A DNA stretch of 64,000 nucleotides from Draconibacterium mangrovi_A (GTDB lineage Bacteria; Bacteroidota; Bacteroidia; Bacteroidales; Prolixibacteraceae): positions 1 through 64,000 of the forward strand of contig NZ_JBBIXN010000008.1 in NCBI RefSeq assembly GCF_037646455.1, read 5' to 3'. Shown one piece after another: positions 52,558 through 62,633 of this stretch (position 1 is the first letter of the stretch; every line of letters starts with the position of its first letter). Made by a program: the position numbers and the translations under genes. The notes beneath the pieces are model-generated. The model was given only the letters and a program-made list of their open reading frames with translations. It searched no databases and was not told the DNA's origin.

Positions 52558-52667
52558 AGTAATCTTATTTAGTTGGTTTCCCCTCTAATATACATTTTTC
52601 ATGTTATCAGCCCATATTCCACTCAGGATTTTCACAGGAAAACCTATCTTGCGTAGAATTTAAATTA

Positions 52668-55379
52668 TTAGTCGATTACGACTTTTGTTGTTTCCTGCTG
52701 AAGCGGAATCACATACTGACCTCTTTTATTTTTTGTGAAACCTTTAATTGAAGCGGTAGATTCAGCGTCGCTAAAACTCTGTACTCTTAAATAAGCCTTG
52801 GGCGTAAAATCATTGGCTTCACTAAGTTCGAGAGTTACTTGTCCTGTAGCTTTGTTGTACGTTACCGATTTTAATTTACCGGCATCAAGCGTGAGCCAAA
52901 GCTGAAGCGGTGCCACATAGAATCTCGATTTTGCTGCAGTTGTCAGATCTACTTTCAATGCATCTTCTTCTTCACTCAGATTTCCACCAAAAGCCAGCCA
53001 GCCAAATTCATCGTGCTGTGTAAGATAAGTTGACGAGTTAACAGCATAACCATAAAAACCAGGGCCGTAATCACCCGAAATTCCGTCATTTTTTAAGGTT
53101 GAAGGAAATGAGTGGAAAGCTGCCGGTGCAAAACCATCTTCGGTAATGTTCGAAAGTGTCCCCAATAATCCACCATAACCAACACGCAAAAGGTAGAGAT
53201 CATCGGGTACCTGACGGTATTCTTCGAGAACCGGAATTGCGTTCAATCCCGAACCGTAATGATGAATCTGGCGCTCGATGCGCGAAAGTTTCCCTCCGTA
53301 TAAGAAATCCCAGTAACGACGGGCATTTCCGTTATATGCCCAGTGAGGAATGGTTGGCATGTACGCCAGTATTGCACGCAATGTAGTTTCTGCTTTATCC
53401 TGGTGTCCGAAATATTCCGACCACATGTACACTTCTTCCTGACCGGTTGAATCCCAAGGCATTTCGCTACCGAACGGGTAATTCAGCGATGCCCAGTGCT
53501 CGGTGCGACCTTTCATTTTTTCTTCGAGTTTGCGAGCATATTCCCACATGCCTTCGGCTTTCAAATCATCGAGAATATGTACAAAAACACTACCTTCCAT
53601 CTGGCCAAACTGTGCATAGTAAGGTGCCAGTTCCATCATAGCCATCGAAGTTTGATAGGCATTCAAAAGGTACCAATCCCAGGTTTGTTGTTTTACCAGA
53701 CCTTCATAATTTCGGGCCAAACGATACATTACCCAGTGTGCAGCTGCAACGTGCGGATAATTGTACGAACGTTCAACCGTCGTGGCATGTTCCTTGTCCC
53801 AGGCTGCCCAGGTTTTGTAATTAATATCTTTTCTGTAGGTACCTTCCGGCATTGAGTCGGGCTCGTAATAAAACATACTTTTCCGAACACCATATTTTTC
53901 AGGACCTTCGTTGTATTGGATACCTCCCCAAATCGTCTGCTGAACAAAGTCTTCCAACTTGGCAACTTCCTCCTTATCGGGTTCAACAAATTGTTTCATA
54001 ATGGCATTTAACCATGCACCGGCACCACCTTCATCACTCAAACCGCAAATCCAGGCACGGCTGTCTTGTGTTACTTGCTTCTTTTCTTCGTAATCGTAGG
54101 TAATTACCGATGGCGAACGATCAAATAGATCGTTGGGCTGATCGAACCACTGCTCTGTAGTCAGGAAATGTCCATTATCAGCAACGACCTGTTCTTCCGG
54201 TTTAATCACCTTGTAATTGATGGTTTGAGTCAAGCCATCTTTGTAAGTAACAGTCAGGCGGGCGCGTCCCCATTTTTTACCCTGAACGGAATATTTTTGC
54301 CAGTTGTTTTCGGTTGCCTTCTGCTTTGTTAATTCAAGCGCACCTTCCGGCTCCACTTCCATTTTTTTGATCTTCTCATCGTATTTCAGGAATAATTCTG
54401 CATTTACATCCTGCGGAAGAACATATCCGGGAACTCCAACCGCCACAGGACGTTTGTTTTCGATAAGTGTGCTTTCTATGTCGTGGATCGAATCGGACAA
54501 AACAAACTTCAAACCAACGCTTCTGGTTTTTCCGGGTTTCAGCACCTCTGAAGTAGGCTTATTCCATTGTTCAGCTTCTTTCCATTCATTTTCAGCATAT
54601 GCCTTGCTGTGGATCATCCATTCGTGAAAACCTTCGAAGGTAATTCCGCGACGTGTCGGATCGTCGAGCAATGGATTGTACGCTTCAAACGGAGAATTTT
54701 CGTAAGGAAGCACCAACAAAACCTGCCCTGTTCCTTTTAAACGGATCACCTGTAGGTAACCGGCATCCTGTCCGATGTAAGGATCGTAAAATACATTTTC
54801 GGCATGCGCCTCATCGAGTGATTTGCGCGAATGGTTGTTGTTGAAAATAACCGGAATGCCGAGTGCTCCGATCTCCACATTGCTGTTCGAAATATTTTTA
54901 ATGTCGAAACGCAGAACCAGATTATCTCCTTCTTTCTGCCAGTAACGGGTAACTTTAACCGGAGCGTCTTCCGGGAAAAGTACCGAAAGATCAGAAGCAT
55001 CCAGAATGTTATCGTCTTTTGTTTCAATCGCGCTCACATCTTTTCGCGATGATGCCGATGAATAACTTTGCCAATCCTCATCTTCATTGGTTCTTATTCG
55101 GAAATTGATGTCACCTAGGTGGTAAAATCCGGCTTTATTGCGGTACTTAAGCCATTCACTCGGTGTAAAATCGAAACCGGGTTCTTCAACAGGATGAAGG
55201 CCCGCTACTGTATGCGAAGATTTTAAAATCTCCAGGTTAAATTTTGAAGTAGAAAACTCCAACGATCCCATATTTACATCGATAGAATCGGCTTCTGAAG
55301 CACGATCTGATGCAATAGCTCCCGCGTATGACGTAAAGCTCCAAATTACTAGAAGGAAAAAGATATTCTTTAGTTTCAT
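52668..55379 (-). CDS. secreted DUF5695-like protein, putative carbohydrate-active
   Basis: With the start at 55379 (MKLKNIFFLLVIWSF, a signal peptide) the protein has about 903 residues. The longer in-frame start at 55496 would overlap the CotH-like gene and is not preferred. It has an N-terminal beta region (to about residue 430) and a C-terminal helical region with many Trp and Tyr (YPHVAAAHWVMYRLARNY, then WAYNGNARRYWDFLYG), the layout of an (alpha/alpha)6-barrel glycosidase or lyase. I associate it with DUF5695, with moderate confidence. The reaction is unknown. Confidence 0.76.
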   Translation of the reverse strand: MKLKNIFFLLVIWSFTSYAGAIASDRASEADSIDVNMGSLEFSTSKFNLEILKSSHTVAGLHPVEEPGFDFTPSEWLKYRNKAGFYHLGDINFRIRTNEDEDWQSYSSASSRKDVSAIETKDDNILDASDLSVLFPEDAPVKVTRYWQKEGDNLVLRFDIKNISNSNVEIGALGIPVIFNNNHSRKSLDEAHAENVFYDPYIGQDAGYLQVIRLKGTGQVLLVLPYENSPFEAYNPLLDDPTRRGITFEGFHEWMIHSKAYAENEWKEAEQWNKPTSEVLKPGKTRSVGLKFVLSDSIHDIESTLIENKRPVAVGVPGYVLPQDVNAELFLKYDEKIKKMEVEPEGALELTKQKATENNWQKYSVQGKKWGRARLTVTYKDGLTQTINYKVIKPEEQVVADNGHFLTTEQWFDQPNDLFDRSPSVITYDYEEKKQVTQDSRAWICGLSDEGGAGAWLNAIMKQFVEPDKEEVAKLEDFVQQTIWGGIQYNEGPEKYGVRKSMFYYEPDSMPEGTYRKDINYKTWAAWDKEHATTVERSYNYPHVAAAHWVMYRLARNYEGLVKQQTWDWYLLNAYQTSMAMMELAPYYAQFGQMEGSVFVHILDDLKAEGMWEYARKLEEKMKGRTEHWASLNYPFGSEMPWDSTGQEEVYMWSEYFGHQDKAETTLRAILAYMPTIPHWAYNGNARRYWDFLYGGKLSRIERQIHHYGSGLNAIPVLEEYRQVPDDLYLLRVGYGGLLGTLSNITEDGFAPAAFHSFPSTLKNDGISGDYGPGFYGYAVNSSTYLTQHDEFGWLAFGGNLSEEEDALKVDLTTAAKSRFYVAPLQLWLTLDAGKLKSVTYNKATGQVTLELSEANDFTPKAYLRVQSFSDAESTASIKGFTKNKRGQYVIPLQQETTKVVID

Positions 55380-55464
55380 CTCATAAAAATTGTTAGTCCG
55401 TAATTTTAGATTACTCGCCCGGTGACCCGGCATTTGTTTATTACTATAATTTATTGTTCTAATT

Positions 55465-56817
55465 TTATTCGACTGTTCCTGCAGGATAATTCTCAATTAT
55501 CTCAGTCAGGTAATCAATCCGCATCGTCAGCCACTCTTTCATGTTGCTGATCTCAGTTTGGTTATCTTTATCGATTGGCCAGCGTTCAGCATCTCTTACA
55601 AGCGCCTCGGCAAAACCATCGGCATACTTTTGTGTTGTCGCCCAGTATTCCGACATGACCTTATCGTTCACTTCAAACCAGCGTTCCTTATATTCTTTTA
55701 AAAATCGTTTGTTCTTGAACAAGTCGGTGAAAAAAGAAGGAACATGATATCCTCCGGTGTGGTGAACAGGTGAAGTTCCCAACACCAGTTCGCGGTGTGT
55801 ATGAAAATAGTTGTGCCCGGTGTACATGGTTCCCCAATCGAAATCGAAACCGGCATCAAAATCCCACAAGGGCCCCATAATCCAGCGCCCACCAACATCT
55901 TTGTGCATGTACATGCTGCGCGGAGCATCCACTTCCACGTTGTACACCAATTCCTGAATAATCATAAAATCGATGAACGAAGGTATATCGAGTTCCTGAG
56001 CAACACGCTCATAATCTGCTGATTTAATTGCATTCTCAAGTTTAGCAAAATCGCTTTTTATTTGCGCCATTCGTGCCGAAGAGACATCATCCGGATGCTT
56101 TATACAAACCGGTAATTGATAAATCGGCGACCAAAAATTGTCGGTTGCATTTGGCGACAACTTCGGCCCATCATCAGCATCAAGCGATAATAATATTCCG
56201 TGATCAGAATTGATGTCTACACGATTCTTACCTTCCTCAACCTGTTCTGTAATGGAATAAAGCCCGATATAATCGCCATTGAGCGAAACTTCAGCATAAC
56301 GAATGTTGTTGGTATCGGGCAACTCCAATCCCTGACCAACGGTAAACACAAAAGTGTTCATCAGGTGTGTGGGATCGCGGTAATCGGCCAGTAACACCCA
56401 ATCTTTATTGGACTGCATCCCCAGAATCTCTGACGATTCATCCAATTTGATTCGGTATGGCTTTTTCGGGTACCACAACCAGGTCGAGTTTCCTCTTCCC
56501 CTGATTTTACCGGTACCCAAAAAATTCCATGTTGCCTTATCTGAACTAATAGTTATATTGCAATTTATGTAATCTTCTTTTGAAGAAATTGCCGCACCAT
56601 TCTCGGTTGAAATATCAACCTGAGCCACCATAAAAGCTGCTTCTCCAGGCTCTTCAACCTCATGAGCATCTTCAACTTCTTCAACTTCTTCTTCATCCGG
56701 ATCCGGATTAAAGTCATCTTCAGAACAACGAGTGAACAGCATTACTGATACCGAAATCACCAATAACAGTAAATTCGACCGCGTATTAAGTTTGCTATGG
56801 AATAATGAATGTGACAA
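55465..56817 (-). CDS. CotH-like protein kinase family lipoprotein
   Basis: The 450-residue protein has a lipoprotein signal (LFTRCSED) and an acidic Glu/Val linker. The CotH-type core follows: IRGRGNSTWLWYPKKPYRIKLD in parts, then VSLNGDYIGLYSITEQVEEG, and the metal-binding GPLWDFDAGFDFDWG near residue 320. CotH proteins are atypical kinases first seen in spore coats; in Bacteroidota exported forms are common in glycan loci, role unclear. Key Asp residues are present. It lies 10 bases from the HEIGH gene upstream. Confidence 0.88.
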   Translation of the reverse strand: MSHSLFHSKLNTRSNLLLLVISVSVMLFTRCSEDDFNPDPDEEEVEEVEDAHEVEEPGEAAFMVAQVDISTENGAAISSKEDYINCNITISSDKATWNFLGTGKIRGRGNSTWLWYPKKPYRIKLDESSEILGMQSNKDWVLLADYRDPTHLMNTFVFTVGQGLELPDTNNIRYAEVSLNGDYIGLYSITEQVEEGKNRVDINSDHGILLSLDADDGPKLSPNATDNFWSPIYQLPVCIKHPDDVSSARMAQIKSDFAKLENAIKSADYERVAQELDIPSFIDFMIIQELVYNVEVDAPRSMYMHKDVGGRWIMGPLWDFDAGFDFDWGTMYTGHNYFHTHRELVLGTSPVHHTGGYHVPSFFTDLFKNKRFLKEYKERWFEVNDKVMSEYWATTQKYADGFAEALVRDAERWPIDKDNQTEISNMKEWLTMRIDYLTEIIENYPAGTVE

Positions 56818-56826
56818 TTGTTGCTT

Positions 56827-58890
56827 TTAGTTGATTGATATATTAAACACAAAAGTAACCTGGTATTGTTCTCCGTTTCTGGTATATACAAAGGCTTCTT
56901 TTATGGTATAAGTATCACCGGCAGTGCTTTTACCCGGATATTGCCCAATGCTAAAGTTAAAGTTGTCGGCAGTAAATTCAGAAAATACTTTACTGTCATT
57001 ATTACTACCCCACCCAATTACAGCACCTGAGCTATCGTACCAAAAACCAAGTCCATTGGCCGTTGTATTGTAGTTCAGCGTTCCGTCGGGCTCAACTGCC
57101 GCAAAAGCAATTTTACCTTCCCGGGGTGTTGCTTTTGCCTCGAGCAGTGCCGCCGCAATATCTGATGGCTGCAATACCAGCGCTTCTGCCACTTTTGCAA
57201 TGTCGCCATTCCCATTCAGGCTGATTGATGTACCTGAATATGCATTGGCATCGGCAGGAAACGAAATATCGTAAGTTAATGTAAGATCTTCAGGTGTATT
57301 GTTCGGATCGATAACAACATTACCCAGCAAATCGGTGTTGTTGAATTTCACGGTATAGGGCCACTGGTCGTCGTTACTTTCAAGCTCGTCCCACGGATGA
57401 GCCTGATAAGAAGACGGAGCTCCCAAAACAACCAACCATAAACGCTCGCAACCTTCAGGAATAGTAAATTCAATATCAGCTGAAGTTTTTCTGTTCATTT
57501 CGCCATATACACGTTCGCCGTTGCTTAACAAAGCTACATATCCGTATCGCCATCCTGCACGGGTGAGCGAACTGTTGTTGTAAGTTCGAGTAGACCTGGT
57601 GTTGCCGTTGTCGGCATATTCTCCCGGATCGGCAGAAGCAAGCTCCGAACCAGGTGTGAGTGCTTTAAACGACGTTGTTACCACAGTTCCGGCTTCAGGT
57701 ACATTTAACGGAATAACATTGTATCCGGTTGTTCCGGGACATTTGCTGTAAGCTACCTGGTAGGTTCCATCTTCGAGCTTATAAAATTCATAAGTGAACT
57801 GCCCGATGAAATTACTTCCAATCGATCGGATCGCATCGATATCCCAGGTTACCAAGTGAGCCGCAGCATCGTACAGTTCAGCATTCATATCATCAACCGA
57901 CATGCTGTTTATGCGCATGTATGCCTCAATCGGATCTTCCGGCCCTTTGGCTTCACGCCACAATTTTCCGATAAAATCGATCCCGTGTTTATCGGTCCAG
58001 TAGCAATGCAGCCAGTAACTTGCATAGCGTTGCCATTCGTGATTAAAATGACGGTGATAGTTATCCATGTATACCCCAAAATTGTAGGAGGTAAAAGCTT
58101 CATTAGGATAAGATTGAAACGACTGCCACTGAGCACACTGCTCCCAGAATCCGTTTCCGCCATTCCCGCCAAAACCATATCGGAAGCCACGCGTGAAGTC
58201 ATTCTCAATTCCTCCGTAAGCCAACAAATCGGCGTACACCTGGTACTGAAAACTGTGACCAATTTCGTGTGCGATGGTAGATCCAACGGGTTTACATGTA
58301 CTCGGATTTACCCAAAGGGCACCGATGACGTCATCGTAACCACTTCCGGTAGCTAACCACTCGGTTTGATACAAGAGGTAGATTTCCATTTTGTACTTGT
58401 CGAGGTTCGATTTTCCGGCGCCGACTTCGGCAAAGCTAAGTGTATTCACGTTCACGTTGTAAAACTCTTCGGCTTTCACCAAAAGGTCATCAACATCAAC
58501 ACGGAGTGCCTGTGGCAAGCTGTCGGCATTAGGATTTAATCCAAAGCCGGGTTCCCAGAATACAACGAAATGTTCGGATTGCCTGCTTCGAAAAAACGAC
58601 CACTTACTGTCGGCACGCAGGAAATCCATGTTATTGAATTCCCTAGGTTTATAAATTTTTTCAAAGTCAACAACATCATCTTCCGTTAAAACATTAAGGT
58701 CAGGTGTTTTTGTAGTGTCCTCAACCGGGTCCGGATCGGGCTCAGGATCGGGTTCAGGAGTTACTTCATCGTTTCCGCATGCAGCAAAAACCAGTGTTGA
58801 CACGAGTAAAAAAATAAACGGAAATAAAAAGTGGCATAAGCCGGGTTTCCCCGGCTTATGCTCTTTCAACTGTGATTTAAAACTATTCAT
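56827..58890 (-). CDS. secreted HEIGH (DUF6055-like) protein with C-terminal DUF4859-like module
   Basis: The 687-residue protein has a lipoprotein-type start (VFAACGND), a DPEPDPDP linker and a domain with HEIGH at 208-212 (STIAHEIGHSFQYQVY), preceded by WVNPSTCKPVG and followed by GGNGFWEQCAQWQSF, the pattern of DUF6055 metallopeptidase-like proteins. The last 140 residues (from TYDISFPADANAYSG) are a DUF4859-like module almost the same as the last module of the next upstream gene, with the motifs GFWYDSSGAVIGWG and IGQYPGKSTAG. The module is probably a binding domain tied to this locus. Substrate unknown. Confidence 0.82.
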   Translation of the reverse strand: MNSFKSQLKEHKPGKPGLCHFLFPFIFLLVSTLVFAACGNDEVTPEPDPEPDPDPVEDTTKTPDLNVLTEDDVVDFEKIYKPREFNNMDFLRADSKWSFFRSRQSEHFVVFWEPGFGLNPNADSLPQALRVDVDDLLVKAEEFYNVNVNTLSFAEVGAGKSNLDKYKMEIYLLYQTEWLATGSGYDDVIGALWVNPSTCKPVGSTIAHEIGHSFQYQVYADLLAYGGIENDFTRGFRYGFGGNGGNGFWEQCAQWQSFQSYPNEAFTSYNFGVYMDNYHRHFNHEWQRYASYWLHCYWTDKHGIDFIGKLWREAKGPEDPIEAYMRINSMSVDDMNAELYDAAAHLVTWDIDAIRSIGSNFIGQFTYEFYKLEDGTYQVAYSKCPGTTGYNVIPLNVPEAGTVVTTSFKALTPGSELASADPGEYADNGNTRSTRTYNNSSLTRAGWRYGYVALLSNGERVYGEMNRKTSADIEFTIPEGCERLWLVVLGAPSSYQAHPWDELESNDDQWPYTVKFNNTDLLGNVVIDPNNTPEDLTLTYDISFPADANAYSGTSISLNGNGDIAKVAEALVLQPSDIAAALLEAKATPREGKIAFAAVEPDGTLNYNTTANGLGFWYDSSGAVIGWGSNNDSKVFSEFTADNFNFSIGQYPGKSTAGDTYTIKEAFVYTRNGEQYQVTFVFNISIN

Positions 58891-58940
58891 TAATCAAGTT
58901 AATCTATGCTACTATATATAAGTAGTATTAAAAGAATTCT

Positions 58941-60881
58941 TTAATCGATGGTAACGTTAAAGACAAAGGTTACCAGATATTCTACACCGTCTTTGGTATA
59001 AACAAATGCTTCTTTAATGGTGTATGTATCTCCGGCAGTGCTCTTACCCGGGAACTGACCAATATTGAATGTAAAGTCAGTTGCCGTGAATTCAGAGAAC
59101 AACTTGCTGTCGTTATCTCCTCCCCAACCGATTACAGCGCCATTGCTATCGAACCAGAAACCAAGTCCGTTTGCGGTAGTCGCATAATTTAATGTCTCGT
59201 CGGGTTCAACCGCTGCAAAAGCAATCATACCTTCCTGCGGTGTTTCCTGCGCTGCCAGCAAAGCTCCTTCAATAGCTGATGCATCCAGCATTAACGCTTC
59301 TGCTACCTGGTCGATATCACCATTGGCAGTCAAACTAACTGATGTGCCCGAATAATTTATTGAATCGGCAGGGAACGAAATATCGTAGGTCAGCGTAAGA
59401 TCCTGAGGACCTTCAGTACTTTCCCCTTCAACTTTAAAGGTAAGGTTGATCGTTACCGAACCTCCGTTGCATGTTGCAATGTAAGTTGTTGTAACCGTCG
59501 AACCTGCAGCAGCATTATCAGGATGATTACCACCGTACAACCACAAAGCAGTTTCGCTGTGGCCAACACTTGTCCAAACAACGCCGTCAGCCCAACCAAC
59601 AGCAGTACCGTCGCCATCCAGCCAGTAACCCGGTGCATCCGCGGTATACTCAGGATCAGTCTCACTAATCGCTCCCTGGTACAGTTTGAAAGTACCGTCA
59701 CCAATTGCCTGATGAATCTGGTAAGTCGTCATTTTAAAGGCCTGACGGAATGTTTCCTGGATATCAGCTGTTACATTGGCGTAATCGTCGCTGTATGGTT
59801 TACTTAACTCAATATCGATCGTTACATCTTCAGGATCACCTTCTGGTGCTGTTTCCGGATCGATATATCCTGCTACCGTAATGGTAATGTTCAACATTAC
59901 AATTTTATTGTTAGCCATAATACCATACTTGATATTATAGGTTTCACCGGCAGCTAAGTGATCGGGATATTGACCGATACCAATATAACCATCTGCAAAC
60001 ACTCCATAGTTTGTATAAACGCTTGCATTATCACCCCATCCACCAACAAAACCGTTCAAGTCGTACCAGTATCCCGGAGGATCAGCAGTGTACTCAGTAG
60101 CGTAGCTACCATCTTCATTTACACCTATGAAAGTAACTTCATCCATTGAACCAACACCAAGATCAGTAAGTGCCTGAGCAAGGTCAAACTGCAATGAATC
60201 AGCATCGTACGAACTTTTCGCAGTTACTTCAATAGACAGATCCTGTGTACTAACTACTGTTGCAGTAATCTCTCCGGCAGCTATAGCATTTACTGTAATT
60301 TTTACAGCAACGCGAATTTCGTTGTATTTTAAGGCTTCTATGAAAGTTACCTCCTGACCGGCAGTCAGGTGACCCGGATACTGCCCAATTGTAAAGTAAC
60401 CATTATCGGGATAGAATTCAGCAAATACCATGGCTGAGTCGCCCCATTCGGTTAAGTCTCCACGGCGATCCCACCAGTGTCCCCAGGGGGCATTGGTGTT
60501 CGATGCACCGGCAATATCGGCATGAGTACTTCCGGCAATGGCAAATCCTTTTACTTCAGGTGCTCCGCTTTCACCGGCGATACCGGCAATCAGTTCTTCT
60601 TCGGTGATGCCAAAGATCTCGGCAATCTTATCCAGTTCAATTTCCAGGCTTCCACCATCGTACGAGGCTGCACTAATGGTAACATCCAAAGAATATTCAA
60701 GAACCAGATCGGCATTGATTCTTTCTTTTTGTGCTTGCGCGATCGAATCCTGACGAGCGATCTCTGCAATCTCGTCTTCGGTGAGATCATGCATGTTGCT
60801 AAAACCTTCGTTGTCTTTGCAACTGAATAATCCAACCGTAATGATCAGCGACAGAATTAATAATATACTTATCTTTTTCAT
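58941..60881 (-). CDS. lipoprotein of four DUF4859-like modules (surface glycan-binding candidate)
   Basis: The 646-residue protein has a lipobox (GLFSCKDN) and a helical acidic linker, then four tandem modules of about 130 residues: about 60-195, 213-345, 360-490 and 497-646. Each holds a GxW-x-D-x-x-G core (GHWWDRRG, GYWYDLNG, GYWLDGDG, GFWFDSNG), most with GW-G/A-D/N after it, and three share IGQYPG or IGQFPG. Position directly after susD is where surface glycan-binding proteins (SusE/F-like) lie. It is therefore a likely binding protein. No enzyme motif is seen. Confidence 0.84.
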   Translation of the reverse strand: MKKISILLILSLIITVGLFSCKDNEGFSNMHDLTEDEIAEIARQDSIAQAQKERINADLVLEYSLDVTISAASYDGGSLEIELDKIAEIFGITEEELIAGIAGESGAPEVKGFAIAGSTHADIAGASNTNAPWGHWWDRRGDLTEWGDSAMVFAEFYPDNGYFTIGQYPGHLTAGQEVTFIEALKYNEIRVAVKITVNAIAAGEITATVVSTQDLSIEVTAKSSYDADSLQFDLAQALTDLGVGSMDEVTFIGVNEDGSYATEYTADPPGYWYDLNGFVGGWGDNASVYTNYGVFADGYIGIGQYPDHLAAGETYNIKYGIMANNKIVMLNITITVAGYIDPETAPEGDPEDVTIDIELSKPYSDDYANVTADIQETFRQAFKMTTYQIHQAIGDGTFKLYQGAISETDPEYTADAPGYWLDGDGTAVGWADGVVWTSVGHSETALWLYGGNHPDNAAAGSTVTTTYIATCNGGSVTINLTFKVEGESTEGPQDLTLTYDISFPADSINYSGTSVSLTANGDIDQVAEALMLDASAIEGALLAAQETPQEGMIAFAAVEPDETLNYATTANGLGFWFDSNGAVIGWGGDNDSKLFSEFTATDFTFNIGQFPGKSTAGDTYTIKEAFVYTKDGVEYLVTFVFNVTID

Positions 60882-60917
60882 TTGTCTAAATTTTAATTTT
60901 CAGCAGTAAACAACTTC

Positions 60918-62630
60918 TTAGTTTGAAGCACTTTGATAACCTTCATTTTGTACTAATGAAATGTTGGCATCCAAAGCAGCCTTCGGAATCGGGTATACAT
61001 CCCAATGTGTTTCGGTAGTTGCATCTTTACAGAACCACGATTTTCCGTTGAACACGTTTCTTCCGTCTTCCATTTTAAAGCGAATCAGGTCCTGACGACG
61101 ATGATGTTCTCCAACAAATTCCCAAGCCAGGTCATCGAGTAATCCACCCAAAATAATGTCGTCGCCACCTTCGTTTGTTACAATATACGAAGCCGGATCG
61201 AAATTGGCGAATCCTTCGCTGGTATATTCACGGTGTCCGTAATCATATACACTTCCACCTTTAAGGTCTTCAACCGAGCGAATGGCAGCTTGTGCCGATT
61301 CGAAAGAACGGCTGCGAACTTCGCTGATCAGATCGGCAGCGGTTTGCTCATCCTGTCCAAGACGCAATAAACATTCTGCCTTAATAAACATGGCATCTGC
61401 CAAACGGAAGAAAGCCACATCGTTTCCGTAAGTTCCGTAGTCTCCTGCTTCAATTTCACTTTTTACAAAACGGTAACCTTCCTGCTGATAAGCACCCGGA
61501 TTATCGATAGAGTGGACGCGCAAAGAATAATTCAGGTATCCTTCGCCGGCCCAGTCGTCGGTACTAAAAGGAATCGGGTCGCCAGACTGAGGAATTACAT
61601 TACCATTGGCATCTTCGGTAGCAAAACGTTGTACGCCACCTGTCCATGTATCAGTCAAACGCTGGTCGCCTTCCTGGTAACTTTCAATAAACTGCGGTAC
61701 AGCACAACTTCCGTTCCAGGGCGAACCGTTGTAACCGTATGCGGCAGCACCGGCACCTACCAGACATTTATTTACTAGATAATTGTGTCTGGCATTGGTT
61801 TTATCCAAAGGAAGTGCAAAAATTACTTCAGGAGACGAAGCAATGCTCACCCTGAAATTATCGAGGTAATTCGGTGCTAAGGAGTAACCTCCATTGGTAA
61901 GAATATCATCAACCTCAGCCAACGCCTTTGTGTAATAGCTGTCGTCATTGGTTCTGAAATAGGCATTGTAATTCAGGTACATTTTTGCCAGTACCATATC
62001 AGCGGCAAAACGGTTGGGGTAACCAAAAACCTTGTCGGTTCCCAACTCATCCTTAATGGCTTGCAATTCTGTTTCGCAGAAATTGAAAATTTCCTGAGCC
62101 GATTTTTGTTCAGGCAAATAACCTGCTTCCACATCCTGGGTCGTTTCCAGGGGTACATTACGGAATGCATCAAGCAGCACATAATAGTTAAGGGCACGCA
62201 TAAAACGCATTTGTGCTTGTTCCTGACCTGTTTCAGGCAGTACATCAAGCGTTTTATTGGCATATCCAATTCCAACATAAGCGTAGTACCATAGTGGATC
62301 GATATGGCCCTGAGTTTCATTCCAGGCATGCTTGTGCATCGGTATGTACAGGTCTCCCCATCCAATTCCAAGACGTTTTGGAGTCATGTAAGTATCTGCA
62401 CACTCTTCATTTACATCAAAATAACCGTTCCACCCCCAATACAGGAATCGGAACTGGGCATAAACCTCACCCATCATGTATCCCAAAATCTCGGGATCGT
62501 TTACATCAATAGTTGAGTCCGTCAGACCGGAGTACATTGTTTCGTCCAGGTCGGTACATGCTCCGAACAACAACATGGTTGTTACAGCAAGACTAAGTAT
62601 AGAGTTTTTAATGAATTTCATAATCCTCAA
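60918..62630 (-). CDS. susD: SusD/RagB-family outer-membrane lipoprotein
   Basis: The 570-residue protein has a lipobox (LLFGACTD), an N-terminal TPR-like helical region (FMRALNYYVLLDAFRNVPL and similar) and the usual SusD end (WDVYPIPKAALDANISLVQNEGY in parts; FVGEHHRRQDLIRFK). It covers the TonB-dependent SusC channel and captures the oligosaccharide. It follows susC by 3 bases on the same strand. The symbol denotes family only. Confidence 0.94.
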   Translation of the reverse strand: MRIMKFIKNSILSLAVTTMLLFGACTDLDETMYSGLTDSTIDVNDPEILGYMMGEVYAQFRFLYWGWNGYFDVNEECADTYMTPKRLGIGWGDLYIPMHKHAWNETQGHIDPLWYYAYVGIGYANKTLDVLPETGQEQAQMRFMRALNYYVLLDAFRNVPLETTQDVEAGYLPEQKSAQEIFNFCETELQAIKDELGTDKVFGYPNRFAADMVLAKMYLNYNAYFRTNDDSYYTKALAEVDDILTNGGYSLAPNYLDNFRVSIASSPEVIFALPLDKTNARHNYLVNKCLVGAGAAAYGYNGSPWNGSCAVPQFIESYQEGDQRLTDTWTGGVQRFATEDANGNVIPQSGDPIPFSTDDWAGEGYLNYSLRVHSIDNPGAYQQEGYRFVKSEIEAGDYGTYGNDVAFFRLADAMFIKAECLLRLGQDEQTAADLISEVRSRSFESAQAAIRSVEDLKGGSVYDYGHREYTSEGFANFDPASYIVTNEGGDDIILGGLLDDLAWEFVGEHHRRQDLIRFKMEDGRNVFNGKSWFCKDATTETHWDVYPIPKAALDANISLVQNEGYQSASN

Positions 62631-62633
62631 ATT

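Noticed and set aside
55380..55496. Longer start for the DUF5695-like gene
   Set aside because: It would overlap the CotH-like gene and place 39 residues in front of a normal signal peptide.
56640..56710. Triplet-like GAAGTT/GAAGAA run in the CotH-like gene and DPEPDPDP coding run near 58740
   Set aside because: These encode ordinary acidic or Pro-rich linkers after lipoprotein signals, common in this phylum, and need no special explanation.
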